NCBI RefSeq assembly: GCF_023101765.2
Contig: NC_064226.1
Location: 6,750,001-6,814,000 of the forward strand
DNA length: 64,000 nt
Source: Spodoptera frugiperda
Taxonomy: Eukaryota > Arthropoda > Insecta > Lepidoptera > Noctuidae
Direction: 5' to 3'
Positions 48,041 to 58,324 of this stretch are shown in pieces. How positions within the stretch are numbered: position 1 is the first letter of the stretch; each line of letters opens with the position of its first letter. The notes beneath the pieces were generated by a model. The model was given only the letters and a program-made list of their open reading frames with translations. It did not search any database and was not told the origin of the DNA. The position numbers were made by a program, and so were the translations under genes.

Positions 48041-49146
48041 AGGCATTGCCTAATTTTAGTAAAAACATATAAGTGTTACACTAATCAACATATATGACTT
48101 TTTCTTTGAAGAAGAATTGACGTAGTACTATTTAAGGGGCGTTTCAATTCACTAAAGTGAACCAAATAGTTACAGCAAGAACACAAACTTCAGCTCTAAT
48201 ACACACCGACAGAATAGTTGTACTCCATTCAAATTCCAGTTCAGAACTCCTCACGCACTCGACGCCTGGCTACCGATATTGTATTAACATCCTTCCTTTG
48301 TTGGCGAATACTTGCGGCGAATTAAGGTAATAGGGAACTAGCAAATCACGTTACGCCGGGGGCTATTACGGCATCCTCGTCCCGGCTAAGTGTATTACAG
48401 GCTATTTATCGTGACATTGAGACCATCGCCACATCACGGCCAGTCATCGGGAGACTGACAGACCGGCCATGATTGCTTTCTTAATAGACTCCTTATTGGT
48501 AATCACAGGGTTGGTGCGAGGTAATTTGTTGCTTATTATTTGAGGTAGTTGTTCTGATGTATCCAGTGATTTCTTTGTAGTATTGCGTGTTTTCTTTCCT
48601 TTGTTTTGTTGTTTAATGTTCGTTTATTATTATTTCTTGGGTTTATTAGAAAGATAGTGGTGCAAAGGTTTTTTTTCTTATGCTGGTTGAAATTCCTTAC
48701 AAAATACATAAGATTTTTTTTACTTTAATACAACATAGAACCCGAAGCACGTGTCAACTACTTGACATTCCGTCCAAGTTTCAGCGGTCAAGTGGAAAAG
48801 GGACAGAATGTCTTTTATAAGCTACTGTTTTAATTTTATGAGTGAAGGCGATGGCTGCCCTGTCACCAACGTATGCACTGTCACCAACAGCTTTATGGAA
48901 AATTTCCCTTAAAAAATACTACCTTGGTTTGGAACAGTTAGATTTTGATGCCTATATTTATTTATTTCTTATTGTAAAGACGAGGTAGTAGAGGTTATTT
49001 GCTTATTTTTGAGTTCATGAAAGTTATCAAAGAAGGCAACAATACATTCTTTCTACAACTGATGTATAGTGAAGTATCGCCTGAGACTGCATTTATTATG
49101 TGCTGTAACAGTCATAAACACATTGACAACAATCTTGCAACCAAAT
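48041..49146. other. unique DNA with a GC-richer island, no gene seen
   Basis: The segment 48290-48540 is GC-richer than its neighbours and has no long frame or repeat resemblance. Confidence 0.5.
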
Positions 49147-49231
49147 GACGTACATACACATAACCTGACACCTGCCTCCCATGGGGTATGCAGAGACTAT
49201 GGAACGCCAATTGCTACGGTTCTTACATACC
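49147..49231 (-). pseudogene. LINE ORF2 C-terminal fragment (family G)
   Basis: On the minus strand the frame reads KVCKNRSNWRSIVSAYPMGG, closely matching the other two family G copies. The usual TTATGTGTATGTACG tail follows. Confidence 0.65.
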
Positions 49232-49792
49232 TTAACATTTATTCTTACATATTTCAAAAGTCCTAACTAAACTTATCTTTTCTATTTTAGGGAATTATAT
49301 AAAGAATAATAACGAAAATGTACAGTTATTTATGTATCATACTTGTCTAAATAACATTTCAATACTACCCACAAGCATTTCCATCATAACCCCAAAAACA
49401 TACACAAACAGACTAAACAAAGACTGGTTCACAGTGAAATGACCTGCAATACAAATGTCACGGAGATTCATGTTCGTGGCAATGCACGGACAATGTGAGG
49501 AATCACGGAAGCGTATCAAACTATGAGCTAACGGACATTCGCGTACTATTGCCCACATAAGTGCATACACGCTCCAATGGAATGTCCCTGACTGTACTTT
49601 AGAGTTCATGCGAGGTTATAAAATTTTATCCGGCTCTTAAACTAGAGGGTGTGTATTATTTTGTTTATAGTTTTGGAATATTCTTGTGTTGGAGAAAGTT
49701 GTGAAATACACTGTTAAGTATCTTAGATAAGATACACAATTATAACTTAAAGTAAAATATCTCTGAAAGAAAAGTTAGTAAGAAAAGAAAGT

Positions 49793-49970
49793 TTCTCAGT
49801 AGTAGCACGGAATCTGGAATTGTGCCCAGTATATGGCAATAGGGTCACCCCAATTATATGGAACTTAGAACACATATAGTGAAGATGTGAGTGTACATTG
49901 TACAGCGGTGTTACGTGCCGTAATATGCACCTCTGCATAGACCCTTCGGGAATAAAAGGAGCGACGTTCG
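49793..49970 (+). mobile_element. SINE 3' half (family D)
   Basis: CTCAGTAGTAGCACGGAATC, GTGCCCAGTATATGGCAAT, TTACGTGCCGTAATATGCAC and CCCTTCGGGAATAAAAGG match the full copy at 27388. The tRNA-like head is missing. Confidence 0.75.
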
Positions 49971-51736
49971 GACTAAAATATCAGCACAAAAAAGATGCAT
50001 TTTCATTTAATAAAAGTTTTCAGTTTTCCTTAAAGAACATTACATTAAAAATAAAAAGAAATAGCATCAGCATCACGCTATCAATTGCAAAAACAAAATC
50101 CCCGTTCAATTTTCGTCTCCATTCCCCCGTATCCTGAGCTGACCAAAAACCAATATCAAAAGTACATTTACGATAGTCTTACAGTTAAAAAGCCAATGCA
50201 AGAGCTTTTAAACAATTGAGAAGTTGAGAAGGTGTACCGACCCGTAACTCCTGCGTCTTGAGGACATCTTATAAAAAGGAAGATACGGTCCGGAACAAAC
50301 AAACGTATTGCAATGTCTTCGCTACAATATACGACTTAGGTACCAAAGTACCAGGCGACCAGAACTATACTGGACGTTCCTTTGTGATTCTAGTATTAGT
50401 AGGTAGGTACTTTTTTATGAAATAAATTGCTTTTTTTATTGAGAAGGGGTATGCTTTTTGTTGAGATTTGTAATGATAACTACTATTACCTATTACTTAA
50501 AAAGTATTTTTTTTTATTGTATTATTAAGCATCACCATAGACCACTCCAATGTCTTGATGCACATGCATACTGAAAAAATCTCAAAAATCGAAAAGAAAA
50601 TGTACTTTTCTTTTTTCTGAACTAAATCTGGCATAACACCTATTTATTTTGACTGGAAAGTGTTGTATATCTGTAGGTAAACTTGTACTCGAAGGAACAG
50701 CAAATGAGAGGCCGCGTCGAACAAAACAAAAAGTAACTTCTCTATTACCATTTATTGTTGTTTAAAATTGCATAATTCTAATAACGTACTAGTATCTAAA
50801 CAATTAAATTAAATGAAAAATAAAAAACATATTTTCAAGATGATTTCATTAGCACCACAAAAGAGCAACTGATGTGGAACCAAGTTTCAAAAACATTTGC
50901 TAGATGTTCAGTTATTTTTTCTTTAAAAAAACGCTTTCAAAGGAACCTTTGTACTCCGTCTTGACCTAGTCTAGACCTAGGCCATTAAAGTCAGCTGATT
51001 TTTATCACCGTCCGCAATAATATTACGACTGCTGTACGAACAACGTCATCAGAACTGAAAAAAGACAATGCACGTGTTACACGTATTTCTAAAAACTATA
51101 TCATGCTGTAGACGACTGAATAAGTTAAAAAAAATGTGCTTGGCATATACATATATTAGTCTCAGAAAAAGATCTGAAGTATATATTACTATGCTTGCTA
51201 AAGACTGTTGGCATACATAGAGATGGCAAGTATTACAATGCACAGTTTTTGTCTGATCTGGCAATGGAAGACTAATGATCAGTTTTACTTACGCCACACT
51301 ATTAACACCAAAAGCGTTCTATACTCACGTTTAATAAATATAAGAAATGACATCTAATAAAATTCACATTGAAATGAAAAAACGACATTTAGAAATCAGC
51401 AAAATATTTGCTGAATCTCTTAGAAATAGTTTTAAAATTCCAAAAGGGTAAAAATATTAAATTTATGTGAACTATAAACGTACTTTGGTCACGTCTGAAT
51501 ACCCATCTTAAGAATCAATTTTATGTGGACACCGAACCTGAGTGTCGCGACGCCCGCTGTCGAATCGTAGCGAGCAGATAATAGAGAATTTTGTGTATAA
51601 GTATGTCATTAAACACTTTGCACATAATCACACAATACTAGTTTTTTCTAATCAAGATATAGCCCTGATTTTTGGTAATTTATTTATTCACTATGCTACA
51701 TTCAAATGACCTACGTGAAGCAACGCTAGCGTTGTG
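49971..51736. other. AT-rich DNA, no gene seen
   Basis: Only short incidental frames are present. No repeat is recognised. Confidence 0.5.
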
Positions 51737-51904
51737 TGAGTGAGGTTACTGGAGGTTTAAATTCATTACTAATGAAAATCATTACCCCCAAAAGGCCGGC
51801 AACGCAGTTGTAACGCCTCCGGTGTTTAAAATATCCATGGGCGGCGGCGACTGCTTACCATCAGGTAATCTGTCTGCTCGTTTACCAGCTAATGCCCTAA
51901 AAAT
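51737..51904 (+). mobile_element. LINE/SINE 3'-end copy (family A)
   Basis: GTGAGTGAGGTTACTGGAGG, AAAGGCCGGCAACGCAGTTG, CCATGGGCGGCGGCGACTGC and TTACCATCAGGTAATCTGTC run in order to CTAATGCCCTAAAAA. Confidence 0.75.
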
Positions 51905-53046
51905 GACATTATACAGCAAGGAAAATATGTACATAAGTATCGCATTCTCCTTTTAAATGCAACTATTTTCTTTTGCTATACTATGCTGCGCTGCCAGCAT
52001 AAAAACAATTAATAGCTACGTTATTTACACCGAAAATTATAAGGACAGAAACACATTGCTTCTCTTTCTAAATTTAAATCAATAACTAGAGCACATTCAC
52101 CACAAAAAAATAAACAACAGAAACATATAGCATTTATTTTCAAATATTTTTTTCGAATAAAAAAATACAATTAGTACAAACATACAACACTCGCAACCAT
52201 ATTCAATTTCGATTACATTCCGTGGAACAGTATTATGTATGTGCTCCTAGTTGGGGCAATAAAAAATACCACTTATAGCGGCAATTCTCCGTACACAGCA
52301 GCGATTGTTCGCCGGTCCGGTACCCAGCTGGTCCGTATTAAACCAATAAATATTCATTATGAACTTGCTTAATTTCGTACAACACTATTTTACTATTTTC
52401 ACTAATTTAAACTGGACCTGCAAATGTGGCTGAATAGTTAGAAATTGCCTTTGTATTGGTTGTGTTGTTATGTTATGTTTAGTCTAGTTGGTAAATATTT
52501 TTTAGTTTAGTTGTAAATGTTATGTTGAAGAATTGATTTATAATTAAAAATAATAAAGTGTCTAGTTAGAATGGTACAATTAGTACTTTTTTGTGTCTGA
52601 AAATTGTGAACTACTTTTTTCTTTAACTCGTGTTAAAGTTAAAGCTGCGGACGGTAGGCTAGACTATATTAAAGAAGGGCCAAATTAAAAGTACTCTTAA
52701 CCGACGAGCATGCATGAAAAGACTGATGACTGTTGATGAAGCGAAAGAAGTATGTAAGATTCGTAGCAATTGGCGTTCCATTGTCTCTACCTACCCCCAT
52801 GGGAGATAGACGTGAGGTTATGTATGTATGTACTATAATAATATATCAGTAACATGAATTATAACAAGTAATAGATTAGTAGGTATATAGTAATCATGTA
52901 GGAGCAACATAAATGTTCAACCATTTAACGGCTTAGCTCATATTTCGTACTGATGAGGGAATTAAGAGCACAAAGCCGTTCATGAACTGAGTCTACAGGA
53001 GTGACCCATATTAGATAACGATTCTGATGCTTCACGTTTTGATTGG
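51905..53046. other. AT-rich DNA flanking the LINE insertion
   Basis: Apart from the family G LINE end it holds no recognised element. This is the target neighbourhood of the endonuclease-type LINE. Confidence 0.5.
52671..52832 (+). pseudogene. LINE ORF2 C-terminus (family G), best copy
   Basis: One frame ends RLMTVDEAKEVCKIRSNWR then SIVSTYPHGR and TAG. This is the conserved end of a lepidopteran LINE ORF2. A 3' UTR of about 20 bp with (TATG)n follows. The frame breaks about 50 codons upstream, so only the terminus is left. Confidence 0.7.
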
Positions 53047-53059
53047 CTGAAAAGTAATT
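53047..53059. repeat. target-site duplication, left copy (LINE)
   Basis: This 13-bp sequence is identical to 54109-54121. The bases just outside differ on both sides, so the match is bounded at 13 bp and brackets the LINE. Confidence 0.85.
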
Positions 53060-54108
53060 TACATATATTTATTTAAAACACTCTAAAATTATATTTTTAA
53101 ACATTACTTATAAAAATAAAAAACAAAATAACATTTAAAAATATAAAAATAGGAGCCGACCAGTAGCGGGAGCATGGTCCAAGCTACCGGTGGTTAGGGC
53201 TCCAAAGACAGAAACCTCCTCACAATACGTGCCGTTTCGAGGAGTACTGCCTTCTGCATCAGGCCCTTGATCCATCCGCCCAACCCCAGCCTCCTAAGGT
53301 GGTTGTCGAGGCTGTTGGGTATTAAACCGTTGGCCGACACGACTATCGGCACAACGATAACCGAATCCACATTCCACATGTCGACAACCTCGTGAGCCAA
53401 GTCAAGATATTTTATTTGTTTATCTTTTTCAGCTTTCACGAGGTTCTCGTCATGAGGGATGGTGATATCGATTATCATCGTGCGGCGCGCTTGTCGGTCT
53501 ATCACCACTATATCAGGTTTATTGGCTACAATAGTCCTGTCAGTGATGATAGATCGATCCCAGTACAACGTGATATGGCCGTTTTCGAGAACTGGATCGG
53601 GCGCATACTTGTAGTATGGAACCTCAAACTCAACAAGTTGGTAGTGCAAAGCAAGTTGCTGGTGGATAATCTTGGCCACCTGATTATGTCTATGCAAATA
53701 TTCACCATTAGCCAAACGACCACAACCAGAAATTATATGTCTTATGGATTCACCAGGACTATGACATGCCCGACATATGTCAACGGTCCCATCCTTAATA
53801 ATATATTTCCGGTAGTTATTCGTAAGGATAACTTCGTCCATAATTGCACAGACAAATCCTTCAGTTTCTCCAAAGAGATTACTGAATCGTAGCCAAGATA
53901 CGGACGCCAGAAAATCTACACTGGGTCCATGAAGGGCCCGGAAGAAGCGTCCGTGGAGCTCCTTGCTATGCCATACCTCCTTGCGGTCATTGACGCTTAG
54001 TACCACAGGTTTGCGCCAGTTCTCTTTTGCTAAAGATAGTGGAGTGAATCCATTGTCCACTGCTGCTACTTCTCGATGCATACCCTCGTTTACTTTCAGG
54101 AAATATTC
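53060..54108 (-). mobile_element. 5'-truncated R2/NeSL-type LINE insertion, 1049 bp
   Basis: The 13-mer CTGAAAAGTAATT occurs at 53047-53059 and again at 54109-54121, exactly flanking the retrotransposon ORF. It reads as a target-site duplication. The element therefore runs from 54108 (its truncated 5' end) to 53060 (its 3' end) on the minus strand. After the ORF stop there is about 130 bp of 3' UTR. It starts with a GC-rich part (about 53155-53193), passes through an AT-rich part, and ends in an AATAAATATATGTA-like tail. Truncation at the 5' end is usual for target-primed reverse transcription. Many endonuclease-type LINEs of this kind are site-specific, for example in rDNA, but the flanks here look like ordinary unique DNA. 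Confidence 0.88.
53194..54108 (-). CDS. C-terminal part of a LINE ORF with zinc knuckle and restriction-like endonuclease (5'-truncated)
   Basis: The frame is open from the insertion boundary at 54108 to a TAA stop at 53194-53196. That is 304 codons, of which 295 follow the first ATG at 54081; this ATG is internal and unlikely to be a true start. Numbering from that Met, a zinc knuckle C103-x2-C106-x8-H115-x4-C120 is followed by an endonuclease core: K188-P189-D190, then D205 fourteen residues later, then lysines at 217, 221 and 224. Knuckle plus PD-(D/E)XK core is the C-terminal signature of LINEs with a restriction-like endonuclease (R2, NeSL, CRE, R4 and related groups), where it nicks target DNA to prime reverse transcription. 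The segment just before the knuckle also looks like the end of such ORFs. The reverse transcriptase and N-terminal DNA-binding domains are absent, so this copy cannot move by itself. The lack of stops suggests a recent insertion. The exact clade is not decided here. Confidence 0.88.
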   Translation of the reverse strand, partial: EYFLKVNEGMHREVAAVDNGFTPLSLAKENWRKPVVLSVNDRKEVWHSKELHGRFFRALHGPSVDFLASVSWLRFSNLFGETEGFVCAIMDEVILTNNYRKYIIKDGTVDICRACHSPGESIRHIISGCGRLANGEYLHRHNQVAKIIHQQLALHYQLVEFEVPYYKYAPDPVLENGHITLYWDRSIITDRTIVANKPDIVVIDRQARRTMIIDITIPHDENLVKAEKDKQIKYLDLAHEVVDMWNVDSVIVVPIVVSANGLIPNSLDNHLRRLGLGGWIKGLMQKAVLLETARIVRRFLSLEP

Positions 54109-54121
54109 CTGAAAAGTAATT
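54109..54121. repeat. target-site duplication, right copy (LINE)
   Basis: This is the second copy of the 13-bp duplication. Read on the minus strand it ends in TTTTCAG directly before the LINE sequence, which by chance imitates a splice acceptor. Confidence 0.85.
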
Positions 54122-54179
54122 ATTATTATGATTGTATCGTATTAATTTTAATCTCATTTGAAATGATTGGAAGGAAACT

Positions 54180-54347
54180 AAAGTTAGGGGTCCACAGGCC
54201 AGCATCGTACACACCACACGCATCGCACGCAAAGGATTTTAGTGTCTTGTATAGAAACTCATACAACTACGTCTACTGATCCGCATCATCAGCAATGCCT
54301 ACATGCGATGCGTACAGAATGCGTACGACGCGTGGACACTTACCTTT
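54180..54347. mobile_element. short MITE related to the 20.8-kb element, inverted
   Basis: The left end AAAGTTAGGGGTCCACAGG pairs with the reverse of the right end, AAAGGTAAGTGTCCACGCG. Inside, TCTTGTATAGAAACTCATA is the exact inverse of 20977-20995 in the larger MITE. It therefore looks like a deletion derivative of the same family in opposite orientation. It starts 58 bp beyond the LINE's target-site duplication. Confidence 0.7.
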
Positions 54348-54358
54348 CACCGTTTGTA

Positions 54359-54423
54359 TATAAGTCCCATGTAATAGTGGGTGAGTACAATTCCAGACTC
54401 AGCACTACTACTGACAAAAATAC
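54359..54423 (-). mobile_element. SINE internal fragment (family D)
   Basis: The minus strand reads TGTCAGTAGTAGTGCTGAGT, CTGGAATTGTACTCACCC, then TTACATGGGACTTATA, as in family D bodies. Confidence 0.55.
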
Positions 54424-54999
54424 TACATATTAAACAAACCAACTGCCACACAATAATCTTCAACCACCAACAAACACGACAGAAAAACACCAGTTTCATC
54501 AAAGAAAAAAATGAAGAACCAAACTTGATTAAAACAAATGGCATAAAAAGGAAATTCAGTCATGTGTACATACACGTAGAGCACACATTGATACCACGTA
54601 ATAGCACTTACATAGTGAAAGTATAAAAAATACTGTCGCAAGGAAAGTGTTTGGTCCGGAAAGGAAATTGAAAATCCGGTTGGTTCAGTACTGTTTCGGT
54701 CTACAGCACCGCAGAATATCATAAGTGAGACTTTTTTGTCAGTAAAAATGTAGTAGAGAAATGGTGACAAGATCTAGGCGTTTTAAGAGAATAAAGAATA
54801 GCTATAGCCTTAAAGATGTAATCTGAAATTAAAGAATATATGATGAAAATTATATAATGCCATTTTTATATCCACGGAGAACATTTTAACATTTTTTTTA
54901 TTAACGAATTTGATACTGAATCTTCATTGTCGGATTAAATGTGACAGAAAATCCTAAATACCAAAAAAATCAATATCGAATAGATTTGATATTATATAT

Positions 55000-55100
55000 T
55001 TTTTTCGAAATAGGTGGCATACGAGCAGATGAGTCACCTGTAAGTTGGTAAGCGATCAGCGCTGTCCATGGACACCCGCAACACCAGAGGAGTCACAGTC
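55000..55100 (-). mobile_element. LINE/SINE 3'-end copy (family A)
   Basis: The reverse complement has CTCCTCTGGTGTTGCGGGTG, TCCATGGACAGCGCTGATCG and CTTACCAACTTACAGGTGAC, and ends in a run of A at the left. Confidence 0.7.
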
Positions 55101-55666
55101 ACACATTCATCATATTCAATTAACCAAGAATTCAAAAGTTCAACTAAAACGCCAAGAAGTGACAAATACTATATTCGTTGGTCCAAACTAATATTTCCTA
55201 AGTTTCTTTTAACTGATATATAAAAGATATAATTATGTTTTTACAGCTAACTTGCTTCTAGATTTCAGTAAACACGAGAGTGAACACGTCAAAACAAACC
55301 TCTTCAATAACCATCGTATAAAGATAACCATCTTTTTAAATTAGCAGATCGCTGTAAAAGATTCCATTTGGCGTCGCTTCCTCTACGGAGGAAGACACTG
55401 ATATTATCAGAAGCATAAAAATATGCTTATTCTCAGTTTTATTTTAATAACTCTTCTAGATAACTTTTCGAGTAACTAGGTTTTTGTAAGGAGTTGTTTA
55501 ATGTTATTACTTGAGTGTTAAAAGGTTGTAAAAAGTGGGGGGTGAAGTTTGATAATTGGTCTTGAAGCTGTTCTTCTACTGGATATATAGTTAGTGTATA
55601 ATGTTTCAGTGTCTTTTAGTTAATATATAAAAAACATTCCCTCGCAATTGAACTTTCTTATGTGTA

Positions 55667-55793
55667 GCGGGTGCGTTTAGAAACATTCTTCTTCACATGT
55701 GAATCACACAAAGAGTTGCCCCGTACGGGAATCGAAATCGCTATACGTTGCGCAGTAGCTGGTTACCCAAACACCGCACCAACTGTGCTGTCA
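55667..55793 (-). mobile_element. SINE 5' half (family C)
   Basis: The minus-strand head has TTGGTGCGGTGTTTGGGTAA (A-box region) and CGATTTCGATTCCCG (B-box region, altered). The body reaches AAACGCACCCGCT and stops, lacking the 3' block. Confidence 0.7.
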
Positions 55794-55871
55794 GATATTA
55801 TTTAATTCTATGTATTACAAATTTCGGCCACTAGGTCACCTAATTTTTTTTTTATCTTTAATTTTTTTTAT

Positions 55872-55950
55872 TTAAAAAAAACGTTGCCCCACACTAGGAT
55901 TTTCTCCTGTGTCGTGGGTGCGTTTACAAACATACAAGTTCACATACACA
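55872..55950 (-). mobile_element. SINE 3' fragment (family C)
   Basis: The minus strand has GTGTATGTGAACTTGTATG, AAACGCACCCACGACACAGG and AGTGTGGGGCAACG, then an A-run. It lacks the tRNA-like head and lies 78 bp from another partial copy in the same orientation. Confidence 0.7.
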
Positions 55951-58032
55951 TTTTAGTTGAAATTAATCATTATTTTTCTTTCTGACGTCATATTTTCGAA
56001 ACGTATGAATTATATAGGTATATTGGTTTATAATAGTTGTATTTAGGTAGTATAACAACGCTTACAAATATGTCATATAAAAATAAGAGAAAATCAAACA
56101 AAGACATACTCAAAATACAGTCCCTACGTAACAATGTAAGTCTGGCTAATGACGCCCAATTAGACATGATAACCAAAAGTACTATTGTATTGAGATAGAA
56201 ATATGAATCAATCGAAACTCTCACAGACAAAATACACATCACAGAAAAATCAAGTCCCTATTCCTAATATATTATGATACCTATAGATTTTTGTTACGTA
56301 TGTAGCAATTAGGTACTGCCTACTGCCTAGTTCTAAGCCTAAGGATATTATTTATGTTAATCCTGTGTTAGTTCTAGACTCAGCGTGGCCTACATGTGTG
56401 CAACTAGATGATTGATCGAGGATTACCGGAGTTACGATGTAATAGCCGGACCGAGTTATATTAATTTGTGTTTATTATTGAAATGGGTGTGTTAAGTTTA
56501 GCGTTATTTTAGGATAAAGCAGAATGATTGGTAACTAATATAGATATGAATAATGCAGAATTAATCAAGTAACTATGTATTTAATTGAAGTATTATGTAA
56601 CTTTAAAAGTACGAAGCTTTTGTGTACGCTGTATTGCTTACAAAAAGAACGCTATCTTACGAAATTAGACCGACGTTCTCACTCTACGTTTACTAGATGT
56701 ATTGTAATAATACCATCATTATCAACAGGCAAAAGACATTTACAGCTGGATAAAGGCCTCCCCTTAGGCATCCACGTCGAACGGCTGATCGGCACCTGCA
56801 TCCACTGGATCGCCGGGACTCTGACGATGTTGACGGTCCACCTAGCGGGAGGTCTATCCGAGCTTCGTCTCCACTCGATCACTCTCCTGGCCCAGATGTA
56901 TTACACTGAAAGACAATAAACGTGTAGATAATGTAGATTTCATAATAAGTTCTTTTCAAGTATGAATTCTGAAAACAGTAGTACAACTCCATTGTAACCA
57001 ATATCCAAGAATAAGATCATCATTCAGAAACCGTTCAAACTTCTACACATATCACATCATAGGGGAAAAAGAGCGTGAAAAAATATACCTAGTAGAAAAA
57101 ACTCCATAAAGCAGATGTTGCTTTATCTAAAACGGCTACACGCACTCGTATTCCGAAATAAGTTTTCCTACAATCGACTTACTAGGATTATTGAGACTTA
57201 GTGATAGTTCGGGAATCTTTTCCTACTTAGATACGTGGCTTCCGACCGAAAACTTTCCCGCTTTTGTAACAAACTTCGTCATGATGCCTATTAGTCGGCC
57301 AGCATCACTTATTTTGAGAACAACATAATAATTTAAGTAGCTCAACTTTTTTTTTCTGAGAATTCGAAGCGTGTATGAAGTTGTTTTTTTTTGACGTCTA
57401 ATTTATTGGCTGTTCTATGTATATGTCAAAATTCGTAAACAAAACAACACCATTATATTTTGAAACGAATCAATGACAAAGTCGATCGTTTCATACAATA
57501 TATAGGCAGGCATACAAAAATCTAATAGCTGTTTACATGGATACATTTTATGAGCATTTAATACCGTAGCAAGCATCCAGGTAATAATTTTTACTTAAAA
57601 GTTTAATGAAATTTATGGTTTACATGAAAATTTATCGCATAAGCCTCTCTCAGCCAATTTCGGAATACCGACAAAATGTAACTTAATTAATGTTCTACGG
57701 TACCCATTATTAGTGAATCAATACAGAATAGAAACTAACTTCTACCTTTCGACAGATTTATTAAAGGTTTCTTTGGATGTAAAATGGGAAATATTAATAT
57801 CTATTTTATTACGAAGTAATTTAAAGTTCTGTAGGTGAAATTTTAGCTACAAAATTACTTAGTAAACTGTAATATAGCGACTAAGATTAAATATAGATAC
57901 TTAAGTTAAAGTATTTATAGAAATTAATTTAAGTTTGACAGGGAAACGTGATAGGTACGTACAAGAAGTGAGTTCCGTATCAGAAGCAATAATTTTTTGT
58001 ATTAATGAGACTTATGAGTAAAATATACAAAT
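55951..58032. other. AT-rich DNA around one LINE remnant, no gene seen
   Basis: Nothing is recognised outside 56679-56882. A small GC-richer patch lies at 57180-57310. Confidence 0.5.
56679..56882 (-). pseudogene. LINE ORF2 C-terminal remnant (family E)
   Basis: The minus-strand frame holds RPPARWTVNIVRVPAIQWMQ and W at the next conserved position, the RPPxRWTDDI...W end common in lepidopteran LINE ORF2. The GEAFxQ block that should follow (GGGGAGGCCTTTATCCAGC) is in another frame, so a frameshift separates them. The tail TGTTGATAATGATGG fits family E. Confidence 0.7.
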
Positions 58033-58324
58033 AAAAAAAAACGTTGCCCCGCACCAGAATTTTCTCCTGTATCGTGGGTGGGTTTACAAACACACAAGTT
58101 TATATTCATTCATTTATTGCACAATGTACATACATAGAGGCATTATATGCTACTAGTACAGGATATGCCACTGTTAGGACGTAGCAAGTTCACATACATA
58201 ATGATATCCAGACCTGAAACAACAATTTGTGGATCAAACAAAGAGCTGCTCCATCTGGGAATCGAACCCGCTACACGTTGCATGGCAGCCGGTTGCCCAA
58301 CCACCGCACCAACCGTGCAATCGA
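58033..58324 (-). mobile_element. full-length SINE (family C) split by an 84-bp insertion
   Basis: The minus-strand head has TTGGTGCGGTGGTTGGGCAA and the B box GGGTTCGATTCCC. The body has TTGTTGTTTCAGGTCTGG, and the end is GTGCGGGGCAACG plus an A-run. The body is interrupted at 58101-58184. Frames of 62-68 codons across it are repeat artefacts. Confidence 0.8.
58101..58184 (-). mobile_element. nested retroposon fragment inside a SINE
   Basis: It is flanked by CAAGTT at 58095-58100 and 58185-58190. Removing it restores the usual SINE body order. Read on the minus strand it ends TTGTGCAATAAATGAATGAA, a LINE-like 3' end with polyadenylation signal and simple tail. Confidence 0.65.

Noticed and set aside
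48981..49000. let-7-like GAGGTAGTAG word.
   Set aside because: The match stops after ten bases and there is no complementary arm to make a precursor hairpin.
54081..54108. The LINE frame as an exon of a host gene, because TTTTCAG precedes it on the minus strand.
   Set aside because: The TTTTCAG belongs to a 13-bp duplication repeated at 53047-53059, so the boundary is an insertion edge. Exonisation remains possible but is not needed to explain the sequence.
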